From positions 1,362,501 through 1,426,500 of the forward strand of contig BRXU01000012.1 in assembly GCA_030267565.1 (NCBI GenBank): a stretch of DNA of 64,000 nucleotides, read 5' to 3'. This document shows, in pieces, positions 20,801 through 32,309 of this stretch; the first letter of the stretch is position 1; each line of letters begins with the position of its first letter. This stretch comes from Pleodorina starrii. Lineage: Eukaryota; Chlorophyta; Chlorophyceae; Chlamydomonadales; Volvocaceae. A model generated the notes under the pieces. That model was given only the letters and a program-made list of their open reading frames with translations, was not told the origin of the DNA and did no database searches. Position numbers and translations under genes: made by a program.

Positions 20801-23281
20801 CCCGAATTGGCAAAACCTTTCTTCCGGGGGGTTGCACGGCAAAATGTTAAGTGGGCCGCTGGCTGGGTTATGTGGCCCACACTGGGTTCCCTGGCCGCGC
20901 CTTGCTGCGCTTTGCGCTCGGGCCAACTGCTTTTGTCCCAAAACGGTTAAAGTCGGGAGATAGGGCAGTAGTTCAGTGTTTCCGGTGAGGAGGGTTTCGG
21001 CAAACGTTAGCAATGTACGGAATATAAGATGACGGTACCTTAGTATGCAGTACTGATTGTGACTCATAGTATTGAATTTCCATATGCCGATTTCAGCGGG
21101 CAATACTGCCCGTCAATACTGCCCTGAGTCGTTTGTTGGCGCTCGCGCTCACTGGCCCGTTGTGACGCCCGTCTGCTACACCTGCGGAGCACAGGGATTG
21201 GTTACTCGCGAGCGCGGCGACAGTTCCACCCTGGAGTCGTACAAGCTGCCGTACTGTCACGCTGGTCCTGACTGCCGTGACCTGGCAAGTGCGGTCAAGC
21301 TGCTGAAGCCCACAGTGCTGGTGGGACTATCCACTCACGGGGCACCACCCTTCCCCTTCACACCCGAGGTCCTGCAGGTGGGCAGGAAGGGGCGCAGGGG
21401 CCCTGGGCATGTCTACTTGGGGAACTTCCAGTGGTTGGAGTGTTGGTCTGGCGATTTGGAGTGCGCAAATGTAGATAGCTGCCACTGATATTCTGAGCCT
21501 CCAGATAGCGATGCGCTTTGGCTGCGAGCGGCAGGGCGTATGACGCACCATGCTGGCGCAGCTTGACACTGCACGTTGCTGTGACCTGCTATGCTGTGAA
21601 TCGTATGGGCGGAGTTGGTCCTCCGTTTCCTCCACCGTCGGGCGCTTTGTCGTTGTGGATCTCTCGCACCACACCCCCCTGGCGGCGTGGCCACCCTTGC
21701 CTTACACAAGCGCCTGATGACACAAAACGGCTTTCACCGCCGCCGGTCATCCCGTCTTCGCCCCCATTACCCGGTTTGCGTCAATTACCAACATTCATCA
21801 ATTACATATTTGGCTAATGTTCGCCAGGCCCTGCCCCACGTTCCCCTACCTTAATATGTATGCCAGGCCATGTCGGAGACCTGCAAGCATCCGCTGATTT
21901 TTCCGCTGAGTGCCGCCATGCCGGAGTGCACAGCAGCCGACGCTCACTTCTACACGGAAGGGCGGGCTCTTGTGGCGACAGAGCAAAAGGTGGGGCTTAA
22001 GGTTTCTTGGGTTGGTTCTCCGCTGCGTTTGCTCTCACTTGCCCGCCTTGCACGGGTGTGAGATGATGGGCTTTCATTGAGGGGCTGGACCGCCCTCGGC
22101 GGTCTGGACAGACGTTATGATTTGGGAAATCGTAACCTCCGGTCGATACGGTCATGCCGACACGCGTCTGTAATCCGTCGGCACTCGATGCTCTCTTACG
22201 ATTGTCGTTTCCACCACGCGGCAGGTGGAGCCCGTGGCGATGGCCAACGGTCGCACCGCGGTACCCGCCCAGTGCACCTCCACCTACATCTTCCCCGGGG
22301 TGGCGTTGGGTGCCCTGATCTCGCGCTGCACCAAGCTGCGCGACGAGCAGTTCATCGCCGCGGCGGAGGCCGTCAGCCGTATGGTCACGGAAGAGGAGCT
22401 CTCCCGCGGCAGCATCTTCCCAGCACTATCCAAGGTGATGGTGACGGGACCCGGGGGATGTACGCGAGCGCCTGTACATGGGCTGTGCAGTGCTTTCAGG
22501 GCTTACATTTGGCTCCAGAAACGTGCGCCGGCGCATTTGCGGTTCACTTTTCCACCACTGAACTGTGCCAATGGCACACCGGCGCTTTGAAGAGTACGGC
22601 GAGACACCCATCACGCCCTGCCTGCCTCCGTGCGTCCGATTCACGGCCCCCCTTTAGCGGAAATGCGGCCATGGATAGGCACTGTTGGCCGGGAGAACGG
22701 CGCGGAGCGCGCTGATGTAGCTCTGGGTGCTCTAGTAGCGCACCACCCAGGCGCCCTTGTTCTGTGGGCCATGTGGGCCATGCTACGATTGACGGTGTTG
22801 CCAACACGTTGACCCCTTGAGCATCACGCAAAACGCTGTAGCGTCGATGTGATGTAAGGTCGAATTCTGTAAGCTGGGTGCTGTTTCGTCCACGAATGTG
22901 GACGGTTAGAACTTCTTTTGGTATCGACTATCGAGACCTGCTGTATGGCCCAGCTTGTCCCACCGGCTTGCGATTTAATTCTGGCTGGCAGCGCGTGTGA
23001 AGTATATACCGAGGGGTAGGTTATAGCTTCCATGGCCTTCGAGGGGGACAGCCTATGTCGTGTCATCACTCACAGCTCCTTGCCTTGCCGTCTTGATATA
23101 CCTCACTTGCCTCATGTCCCTATCCTTATGGCAGATCCGCGACGTGTCGGCCAGCGTTGCGAAGGCAGTGGCGCAGAAGGCGTACGAGGGCGGCTTCGCA
23201 ACTGCCTTGCCCAAGCCACATAACTTATACGACGCAGCGCGGCAGGGCATGTACCATCCACAGTACAGGCGGTACCGGTGA
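17810..23281 (+). CDS. Malic enzyme (NAD(P)-dependent, oxidative decarboxylating)
   Basis: Ten exons join without a phase error to 607 residues: 17810-18038, 18455-18597, 19091-19360, 19624-19857, 20101-20272, 20566-20678, 21195-21377, 21867-21989, 22225-22434, 23135-23281. The enzyme converts malate to pyruvate and CO2 with reduction of NAD(P)+. Family hallmarks are clear: GLLPP, LENLEELLPVVYNPTV (Y150), RGLF, DLGDLG, K222 followed by LYTACGG, FNDDMTG (D318), IFPG. The N-terminus (about 45 residues, Arg/Ser/Leu-rich) could be an organelle presequence. Odd points: the second acidic metal ligand after Phe is Glu (E294-E295 where the family has Glu-Asp), and the dinucleotide loop reads AGEGAVV, so the third Gly of the usual pattern is Val. 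Intron 2 carries a minisatellite. TGTAA at 23336-23340 is a likely poly(A) signal. Confidence 0.93.
18781..19026 (+). repeat. Minisatellite: 12 copies of a 20-base unit in malic enzyme intron 2
   Basis: TAGGGCTGCTAGGCACATGC repeats 12 times with no gaps, plus six bases of a thirteenth unit. The only variation is T or C at position 10. C variants are units 3, 4, 7 and 8. The pattern T T C C repeated twice, then four T, suggests growth by a four-unit block. The array sits between exons 18455-18597 and 19091-19360. Confidence 0.97.
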
Positions 23282-24600
23282 GGGTACCTTTTTGCAACAC
23301 GCAGCGAAGGAGGTTGCTGAAATGGTAGAGGTCGGTGTAATGGCAGCTTTGCCCTTCTACGGGCGTCCATCAGGGGGCACATGCTTTTTTCCGAGGATAA
23401 GGAGAGGTTAAAGCTGCTCCGGCGTATATTACCGTGTTCTTTTTCCGCTGGTGTGCGGGGCTCTCGTGTGTGTGTTTGCGCGTGCTTCGTAAATGGGACC
23501 ACAAAGCACTTGTGGTCCCATTGTGCACTGTTGGTCCCCCGTTGTGCACCGGTCACGTACCCATGATTGATGTCGGGTGTAGTCTGAATTGCCCGAGGGA
23601 CTAGTTATACCTCAATATGCCTGGGTTTGTGATGACGCACTATCCGAAGTGCAGTGAAGATTAACAAACCACTGGGTCATGACCAACGTCGCGATATTCC
23701 GTGTGTAGAGCACGTCTTGAGGGTGACAGCCTGCACCTAGCGCTTTTGGGAATATGGGGTGGCCCAGTCGCTGAGATCGATGCTGGGAGATGACCTGGAC
23801 AACACGACCACCTCCGGAAGGTGTGAAAGGTGGAGTGTGGGATATTGCTTCTCTAGCGGCTGCAGGGGTGCTTGAGCGTGGCCGCCAGTGCTTCACTGCT
23901 TATGCAAATGCCGCAACGAGGGGGCCGCACCGGAGATTATGAACTTGGCTAGCTTTGCAGCCCCAGCATCCTTCTGGGAGCATCTTAGCTCCTTCGCAAC
24001 GGTTGGCGCGGCCGATAGGGTAGTGACGTGATGGGGAAAACCGTCCTGTGTGTGGACAGGAACGGGCACATCCGGCCCAATACGCCAACCGACCAACTGG
24101 TCAACCAGCCGGACCCCGGAGGTCGCACTTCGGCGGGTGCCATGGGACCAAATCCCTTGCCGACGGTTAGCAGAGGGGTGAAGGTCTGCAGGAGGCAAGC
24201 CCGTGGATTTGCTTTTGGTTCGGTTCGGTTTGGTACGGTTGAAACGTGTTGTAAGCACTTGTTTTGCGGCACACCGGCATCCAGAAAGGGGCAGGAAGTA
24301 TGTCCATCATCCAGAAGTATGCCCATCACCCAGGGCGGAGTTTGGCCGAACTCAGCTAGGTAATTCTCTCAGCAGCTATCATTGTATGCACGGTATACAC
24401 ATGATGCCAGAATCCGCCTGCGTCAAGAACTCGCTCATAGTCCAGTACCTCCTGCAGCGCGACATATCTGCGGTCATCTTCCTGTGGGCAGCACCTGCCT
24501 CTACTGTCTTGGCTGCTACCGTCCGTGGAGCTAGGGACGGAGGCCTCCGTGTCAGCGCCGCTCCTGCCAAATGTTGCGTTGGGGCACTAGGGGCTGTCTG
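23282..24600. other. Intergenic stretch with one perfect hairpin
   Basis: No gene is recognised. A perfect inverted repeat lies at 23492-23504 and 23510-23522 (arms AATGGGACCACAA and its complement, loop of 5 bases). The rest holds only short open frames with no protein-like composition. Confidence 0.5.
23336..23340 (+). terminator. TGTAA polyadenylation signal of the malic enzyme gene
   Basis: TGTAA lies 55 bases after the stop codon at 23281, at the spacing expected for a green-algal 3'UTR. Confidence 0.5.
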
Positions 24601-26740
24601 GAGGGGAGGTCCTCCGGGACACTAGGGGCTCACGGGCGGTCGGAAGGGGGTCCCCCCCGGGGACACTACGGGCTCATAGGGCACTAGGGGCAGTCGGGAG
24701 GGGGGGCGGCCCCCGGGGGCACAGCGCACAAGGGGCTCTAGGGTGGTATGGGCGGTCGGGAGGACCTGGTGGCGCACGACCGCGATGTCGGAAGACGGCG
24801 GGCGGGCGGAGAAGATCCCTTGCCAGTAGGCGGCCATGACCGCTGGCACCTCCAGAGGGTCAGCAGTGGCAGGCGGCGCATGGCGGGGATCCGACGATCG
24901 GATGGCTGGGGCGGAGGAGAGCGGTGAGGGCGGGGGGCTGGGGCGCTCCCCCGTGCGAAGCCAGGCATGGCGGGTGCGGCGAGCACATGAGTGCACAGCG
25001 CGGATGCCCGCAGCGGCGGCAGACGCCCGGGCACCTATGACCCGGCCCGCTGCGGCAAGGTCTCCAGCTTCGAGACTTGGACTGCCGCAGCGGCGGCCCG
25101 GGCGGCAGCGGCTGCTCAGCAGGCGGAGAGGCTGGCGGCAGAGCGAACCACAACCCATTTTAAGTTGGGTCACCAGTAAACGGACAACCACTGCATGGGG
25201 GACCGGAGGGTGAGATGGAGGTGATGGAAGCTATCATCAAAGTCTGCATGGAAGCACTGAGCAGTGCATCCGGACAGGCAGCATGGAAGCACTGAGCAGT
25301 GCCGACGTCCCGCTGCCGGCCCGGTCCAGGGCAGGGTCCGAGATGAAGTTCAAGTCCGCAGCCCACCAGTGGGTGCCGCCCTCAGCTGCGAGAGGGCGCA
25401 GGTGCTCCAAAATGAAGGCCCGCTGGCGCCTGATGTCCGCTGAGGGAGATGGGCGCAGAGGAGGAGGATGGCGTGGCGGCCCCACTGCACGGATAGAGAG
25501 AGAAGGCGGCCGTCGGTGTCGGCGGTGGGTGTAGCAGCGCCCCGAGGCAGACGGCGTCGAGACGCTGGGGTTCCCGGAAGCGCATGAGGCCACGGCAGCC
25601 GCGCGGAGACCCCATGGTTAAGGGCGCCCAGCAGGCCACGCACCTCGTGCGTGCCAACATGCAGAAGGGGGGCCAGGGCCCGGGGACCGAGAGGGAAGTG
25701 CGCGGCATCAATCCTGGAGCATGGGCTCAGCGTCCCCCTCCCTACGACGGGAGCAAGGTCAGGGTGGCGAATGTGTTCGTGGTGGGGAGGACGCCATTAG
25801 CGCGGGCAGGGCTGGTGCCCCGGCTGCAGTTCCGGCTGCGACTGTTGCTGCGGTCGCGGCTGCGGCTGCGGCTCCGGGTGTCCGGGCCGGGGCGCTTGTG
25901 CCCGCGAGTGGAGACCGGGAGAAAGCCATCAGCGTCCTGCAGGGGTCCAGCTGCACCCGGCCGGTCGGAAGGCGGGTGCGATCGCTGCCGGTCATGTCAG
26001 CGTCCGCACCGGCACCCACGCAAGTGTGTGCGTCCGCGCCAGCAGACGCGCAAGCGCCTGCACCAGCACTCACGCCAGCACCTGCGCCAACGTTCCCGCC
26101 AGCGCCCACGGCAACACCCGCGCGAATACCCACTGCAGCACCCGCACCCACGCATGCACCGGCGCACGAGCCGGCGCCGGCGCCAGTGTCCGTGCCAGTG
26201 TCCGCGCCAGCGCGAGCGCCAGTGTCAGCACTCGCACCCGTCTTAGCGCCGGGAGGAAGCCAGCGGTGTGTGTGGTGGGCGGGGGGAGGCGCCAGAGGGC
26301 CCGCCATCCGCCGATGAGCCGGCGGGGGGGGCAGGTGAACAGCGGGCGGATCGTCAACAGCAGAGCCGCAAGCGGGCATGTCGGCGGCGGTTGCGGGTGT
26401 CATACGTGAGCCGGAAGCGGTCGGCCCGCTGCCGGTGGTGTGCTGCTGGCGGCGGTGGAGGCCACGGCAGCAGCGAGGGGTACGGTGGCAGCAGCAAGGC
26501 CGCTGCCAATGCCAGCAGCGGCGGCGGACGGGGCCGCGGCTGCACTGGCGCCAAGGGCCCCCCAGGCTAGGCTACACCTCTGCGGGAGCGGAAGATGGTC
26601 TGCACCATGGCATGCTCCCGGCGGTCATTGTCCAACGGCCGCAGCAGGATGAGGCTGCCGAAGGGGCCGGGGACCCGCAGCTGAAAGGTGTCCTGCACGG
26701 GGAGCTGGGACGTTCCGGCCTCCGCGCGGAAGATTAAACG
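24600..26740 (-). mobile_element. Remnant of an L1-type LINE
   Basis: Read on the minus strand. About 26720-26560 encodes an ORF1-like end (TFQLRVPGPFGSLILLRP, then HAMVQTIFRSRRG and a stop). About 26400-25750 is an Ala/Gly/Thr-rich filler. About 25640-25280 holds pieces of an apurinic-type endonuclease: GRLLSLSVQWGRHAILLLCAH in one frame, then RRQRAFILEHLRPL and WWAADLNFISDPALDRAG in another, so there is a frameshift near 25440. About 24870-24740 resembles the linker after the endonuclease (MAAYWQGIFSARPP). The reverse transcriptase is missing. At 24600-24780 an imperfect tandem array based on CACTAGGGGCTC follows, perhaps its 3' end. It cannot be active. Confidence 0.5.
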
Positions 26741-26998
26741 TGCGATGAGCGCGGGCGCGTCATTGGATGTGCGTCATTGTGTCGAGCGGGTGAGGCTTTG
26801 CGATGTACGTGCAACGATTGAGCGATCCCGTACAACCATCCTCTAAAGGCCCTCAATATCAGCTCAAGTCGCGACGGAATTCTATCTAGGCAGACCAGTT
26901 CTTAAGTAGCGCAGCACGGCCGCACTGGCTTCCATACCTTTTTGGGCGCGGATTCCCAAACGGGAAGTCCGCGAACGCAAACTGGAACTTAAAACACA
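26741..26998 (+). promoter_or_regulatory. Upstream region of the PP2C gene
   Basis: This is a 258-base gap between the LINE remnant and the PP2C start codon. No coding sequence is seen. It must hold the promoter and 5'UTR, but no core motif is obvious. Confidence 0.3.
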
Positions 26999-29516
26999 AT
27001 GAGCGCCGTGAGCGCCCTAAAAGGACGTGCGTTTTTGTCTCAGAGACCAACAGCAAGTGCGACGATGTCTTTCGGGAATTTCTTCAAACTCTCTCGCAAA
27101 TCTCGTGGCCAGCAGTACACTGCCTCTTTACCAGCGACGAGTGAGTTTAGCACGTTTTTTCGGCAGTCGCGGACTGTGCGGCAACCTGAGGAGGTCCTGA
27201 TGCAGGCACCGAGCTCGCGGACTATCCGTCCACCAGCAACCCAGTAGCACCAACCAGCAACTTCGAGGCTGACAGCTACGTGCGATCAGAGCCTTTGCCT
27301 ACTGGGAAAGTTCTACAGCTGCGCACAAGCGTTTGTTATTTGCCACACCCAGAAAAGGTGGGCGTTGGAAGCTTTCCATGTGGGCAGAATTGCAAGATTT
27401 CACTATGCAAGCTTTACAGGTGCACTATGGCGGAGAGGACGCGCACTTCATCTCGGACTTCGGAGGAGGTGCCTTGGGCGTGGCTGATGGCGTGGGAGGA
27501 TGGCAGGAGTCGGGTGTCAATCCTGCAGGTGAAGAAGTTGACGCTGTTTTCGGTGCTGTCTAAGTGTTTGTGCGATTAGACCCTTGCCGTGTGCTCCAGA
27601 CTACTCGAGGACGCTCATGCAGCTGGCGCGCGCATACGTGGAAGGCACCGATATTTTTCACGACTTGGCGTCCTCACGGCAAGGCGTCCTTGTTGACCCC
27701 AGGGTGAGACGCGGCGCGAAGTACTGGGTTCAGTGTCGGTGTCGGGGTTCGGGAGTGCGGGAGTGCGGGTAGTGAGGGGTACTGCGACCTCGGCAAGAAC
27801 TCAGGGCCGTGTGCTTGCTTGCAGGGCGCACTGGAAGCCGCCCACATGCACACAAAAGTGCCCGGCTCGGCGACGGCCTGCGTGATGCAGCTTGATCAAG
27901 CTGCGGGCGTCCTGGCTGCTGCTAACCTGGTGCGTACTTCAGACGGGCTTTGGTAGCCTACGCACTACCCTGGCACCTTCAGGCCGACGACAGCGTCTGG
28001 GAGTATGCTCGTAAACTTCTTGTAGACGGCGCAACCATGGATGGAACCTTTGGCACCGTTGCGGCTGTGTGGCTGTGCCTGTACATTTGTGATATCTGAT
28101 GTGCACGTCTGGGCAGCTACCTTGCAAAGGTGTAAAGACATGATCTTGGGTATTATCAATGTCAATGCGTGCGGATCGAAAACGCCTCGCTGCGGTTGTC
28201 GGCGGGTATTGTTTGGGCTTGCAGTAGTGCTGCTCGTACTTGGGTAACCCCGTGTAACCCCGTGACCCCGTGATGCTGTAATAGTAGTGGCGGTGGGCAC
28301 ATCCATCACTATTGGCAGCACTGGTACTGTTTGGGTAGGTACAGTGAGCGCCAGGTACTAGAGCGGCTGTTCAGAGCTTATACTCGTAAGTCTAAGGCGT
28401 GCACGTTCGTCAGCCTCTCAGCATTGATCTGCTGAGAGGGCTTTGCCTGGGTACTCCTCACAAAGCCGAGCTATGCCGCTGCTCTTTTGTCCTTGCAGGG
28501 CGACAGTGGCTTCGTTGTCATTCGTGATGGCAAAGAGCTGGTCCGCTCAAAGCCGTTGCAACACTACTTCGATTGCCCGCTCCAATTTGGCGCGTTCCCC
28601 GAGTTCGTTGAGGCAACCGACACGGCTGACATGGCCGACATTTACAGCATTGCACTCCGACCAGGGGACGTCATCATTGCCGGTGGGTTTGAACTCGTCC
28701 TGCTCTAGATGAGCGTCGCGATACGTAAGACGTTATCGCATGAACAGGCGTAAGCATAACGTGTCTGGGAAGGGCGGGTCCCGTCGAAAATGACGATTTT
28801 TAAGAGGGGCGCATAGTCCAACTAGCTGCCAACTAATCTCTGCTGACCAGCCTTTCGCCACCGCTGGGGATCCTCGTGGCCCCAGGGAGTGACGGCCTGT
28901 GGGACAACTGCTATGTGACGGAGATAATCTCGCTGCTGCCTAAGAGCGCGGCAGACGTCGGAAGCGCCGCTGATGCCATCGCGACGGCGGCCCGGCGTCA
29001 CGCCAGCGACGCGGAATACGCGTCGCCGTACACACGCGAGGCATTGTCCCAGGGGTGAGTGGGTTCAAGCCAGAATATGGCCTTGGTGCGATCCTCATTT
29101 TTCATGCCGAATTCTCGGCATGGCATCGCGTGGCAAAATATATCATTCATGTCCTCCTGTCAAAATTGCGTTGATGGCCTCATCGTTGCTAATTTGATTG
29201 TTCTTTTTTGCACCTGCATTGGCCCGGTTGCAGCTTGGACCTGCCGTGGTGGGACAAGTTGCTCGGTATGTCCTTCAAGGGGGGAAAGGTGCACCTGAAG
29301 CAGCTCACAGGCGGCAAGATGGACGACATTACGGTATTGGTGTCGTACGTGGACATGGTGAATGCACCGCCGAAGCCCTTGGCTGCGGCCTCGGAGGGCG
29401 CCGCTGATCTCACGTCGGCGGTAGCTGAGGACAACGAGCGGGTGGATATGCAGCAGCTACAGCAGCAGCAAGCGGCCCCTCCTGCTGCAAACGTGACGAG
29501 TGCGGACACGGCGTGA
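26999..29516 (+). CDS. PP2C-family serine/threonine phosphatase, PPTC7-like
   Basis: Eight exons join in phase to 415 residues: 26999-27140, 27206-27357, 27420-27528, 27600-27703, 27825-27929, 28499-28682, 28886-29054, 29234-29516. It is a metal-dependent protein phosphatase of the PPTC7 / plant mitochondrial-plastid type. Motifs run in family order: PHPEKVHYGGEDAHF (metal-site D105), GVADGVGGW (D121-G122), DYSRTLM, GDSGF (205-209), GDVIIAGSDGLWDN (D268), KMDDITVLVSYVD (D353). The N-terminal 45 residues are basic and Ser-rich (MSAVSALKGRAF and KLSRKSRG), which fits an organelle transit peptide; which organelle is unclear. The C-terminal tail after residue 365 is Gln/Ala-rich and probably disordered. 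ATG 26999 was preferred over the internal ATG at 27065 because the longer form gives a more complete targeting peptide. Confidence 0.92.
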
Positions 29517-31429
29517 CGAACCAAAAGCATCGAGGGATGTGTGTGGTGCCTGGAAGGTGTTATTAGTGGTGCTACAGGGCAGCGAATGCTAAGTGGATCG
29601 AGAGCTTCGCAGCAATGCTGGGCTGTGCATGCTTTGCATTAGGTTTCTGTTCCTGTCATAACGCGTAAGCTGATGACACGGCAGTGGAAGGCCATTTGCA
29701 GGTTTTCTGTTGACTTGTTTGGTGCTGAGTGAGTTGAAGCCGGAAGGGGCGTCAGTAGGCTGCCTTTTCGAAAGAGCGTTACGTTGCTTGCCATCTGTGG
29801 AACTACGCCTGTGAGACACGGGTCGTGTTTGCGTTTCCCTCGTTGGCAGCGGCAAATTTGAGATAGTGATCCAAAAGTCTTGCGCATGCGGACGCGGGTC
29901 TGGACGTCGTTGCTGCAATGCCTGCCGAAACACAAGTTGTGAACGGCGGCCTCCTTGTCTGGAGTATTGCTGACCTGGATTAACGTCCTGCGCCGCGGCC
30001 CCTCCGCCGCTACATGCAGCTGTTGTGGTTGTTCTCTCATCGTGAAGTCGCTGTTAATCGCTCTCAATAGCCAGAAGTCATGGTCTGCTCCACCAAGGCC
30101 AGGCCAGGGAGTCGGAGCTGATTGGTATATTATGAGGTCGGAAATGGCCATTCCGTCACCGAAGGACGGCTTCATTATTTGCACACAGCGAAGCCATTCT
30201 GTTTAGGGCCGTTTCAGGTTTGCCTTACATGGTGTTTCCATTTGGCCGGCCGCTTAGTCCAAATGGAAACTGCGTTACCTTATTATCGCTAACCAAAGCC
30301 CCCGCGGCGATAGATGCCGCCAGTGGCTAACCGAAACCGCAACGACTGCTGTCCACAATCTTCCCTGCTGTCTTCTTCTGCTGTCTTCTTCTTCTACTAT
30401 AACCGCTTCTTACCGCGGCAATAACCTTAGTTCCCAACCCATACACCGCTCCGCTGATCAGCTTGATGCTTCATAGGTTTCCCCGCTAGTCGGCTCGGCT
30501 CCGTGTAGCCCAAACCCCCACACCCCGCACCCCATACTTAACCAGTGGCCGGCCGTGACGTACCGGTAGTCTATCAGCCACCGAGCGTTCCAGACTCGGT
30601 GGCTAGACGACGCGCACGAGCGCACCCACGAAGGGGAGGGAGAGCTGGGAATAAAAGGACCCTAAAGGACGTTTCGGTGGGTTGCGCTTCTCTGCCGTCG
30701 TCAGCGCTATCAGCCCAATTTCTTCCTTCCAAATCCATTACTTCTCCATAAGAGAAAATAAGTAAATCTTTGTATACGAAAGTAAAGTGGAAACGGCTGT
30801 TCCACAAGATTTCGCTACAAATTTACACAACCGTCGCCCAGGCGTGGAGGCTAAAAGGGGGTGATTAATGGACGAATCTTGCAGGCCACCCTCTTCCCAC
30901 ACACACAACACATGCGCGCCACCAGGCGCCACCGCGCCACCATGGCGGCCTCGTCGAACCGCCGTCCATTCTCGCGATCGCGAGACGCTCGCCCCTACAT
31001 GGCCACCGTTCACAGATCTCACGAGGAGAGGAGTGGCGCCGCACATGGGGACGGGAGGGGGTAGCTGGTCGGCGGAGGCGCTGTGGCCATCGCTGACCAG
31101 CCCCAGCGCAGCCCTCAGATACGGTACCTTGGTACCCACATACGGTATTCCCACATTTGAGACAAAGAGGCCCACACGCCCCCAGTTATCCCTGCGCTGC
31201 CCCGGCTCTGCGCATGCGGCATCGTGTGCGGCCGCACAGCCCACTCCGCCCTTCTCCGGTTTCTTTGCATACCGGTATTTCGCCCCACCGGCTTCTTTAC
31301 TTCCTACATAAACGTGCACATACTCAACAGCAGCCCCGCTGGCAGCCCCCCGCTGCTGGCGGCTCGCGACGTGCACATGCTGACGAGAGGGCAAGGCTCA
31401 GCTACGGGGCATCTGACGTCCTCTAGGTT
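29517..31429. other. Long intergenic region without recognised gene
   Basis: Apart from the 3'UTR of the PP2C gene nothing is recognised. A perfect inverted repeat (30234-30245 with 30259-30270, arms GTTTCCATTTGG, loop 13) lies in the middle. A minus-strand open frame at 30738-31394 has no family resemblance and sits in mixed-composition DNA, so I do not call it. Confidence 0.45.
30234..30270. repeat. Perfect 12-base inverted repeat
   Basis: GTTTCCATTTGG at 30234-30245 is complementary to 30259-30270, separated by a 13-base GC-rich loop. It could fold as a hairpin in RNA or be the remains of a small inverted-repeat element. Confidence 0.8.
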
Positions 31430-31930
31430 CCGACTGGACGTGTTGGGCGGCCCGCAGAAGACCGCACCGTGTGTGCATTTGCGGCTTGGCGCCCGACAAC
31501 CAGTTTGCCCCTCATAGTTTGTCCCTTGCAACCTTTGGTTTTCTGTAATAGTAATATGCGTCAAGGCGGTCGGACCGGCTAGCAGGACTGTGGTGTGGTC
31601 GCGGGAACAATGTTCGCTATGCAAATATATTTGGTTGTCAAAACGAAGAGACGCCGTCCTATTAACCTTGATATATAACCAACACGGTATAAGTTGGAAT
31701 GAACAGGAGTTCTGGATGCGTTGGAGCGAGTGCGACCTCGGACCATGGACTCAGTCAAATATCCTTTACCGGTATACTGATACATGCACTGCTGTCTCTT
31801 AGGCTGTAAAAGAGTTTGTCAAGGACTATTGTTAATGCTTTACAGCGTATCGAGCCATCAAGGTTGGTCGTCACTCAGCCGGACAGGCAGCCGGGCAGCC
31901 AGCCAGGCAGCCACGGACAGGGCATACACA
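31430..31930 (-). mobile_element. Dispersed repeat family 1, copy C (inverted)
   Basis: It contains in reverse order the family landmarks TTGGGCGGCCCGCAGAAG, CATATTTGGTTG-like AT-rich sequence, CGTCATT/CGCCGTC, GGACCATGGACTC and the CAGCCAGCCAGG microsatellite. It lies tail to tail with copy D (32.31 kb), about 380 bases away. Confidence 0.65.
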
Positions 31931-32084
31931 AGAGGGTTTACTACAACTTGGGTACATACGGGTACGCCCTAAAACAACAGACAGTCAAATTCCACATTAG
32001 ATTCACTGCTTAGGACCTGGCGAGGGCGCTTGGATGTGTTAAATCGTTATACGTTCAGCCGTAACAAGAGCGTCGCCCTACATT

Positions 32085-32175
32085 ACGGGCGGGCGGGCGG
32101 GTAGGATGAACAGCCTGTCTAGCCTGTACGGCTCGGGATCGGTGTGAAAGCTGGTTCCCCTTGTAATCACCGAAT
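32085..32175. repeat. Dispersed repeat family 3, fragment
   Basis: GGGTAGGATGAACAGCCTGT, AGCCTGTACGGCT and GTTCCCCTTGTAATCAC match 32940-33010 and 55780-55850 in the same order. No coding content was found. The fragment lies between family 1 copies C and D. Confidence 0.65.
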
Positions 32176-32309
32176 CCTAACGAAACGGCGACGAGAGTAG
32201 TGACGAAAGGTGTTTCGGTTGTGTCCTATCCTTGACACGTTTCGGAAGTGCGTAATACTCGTACGCGGAATACGCCTTACTCGTACTCGTTTGTCGTGGT
32301 TTTGTTTAT

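Noticed and set aside
30738..31394. 218-codon minus-strand open frame
   Set aside because: No family resemblance, no splice context and mixed low-order composition.
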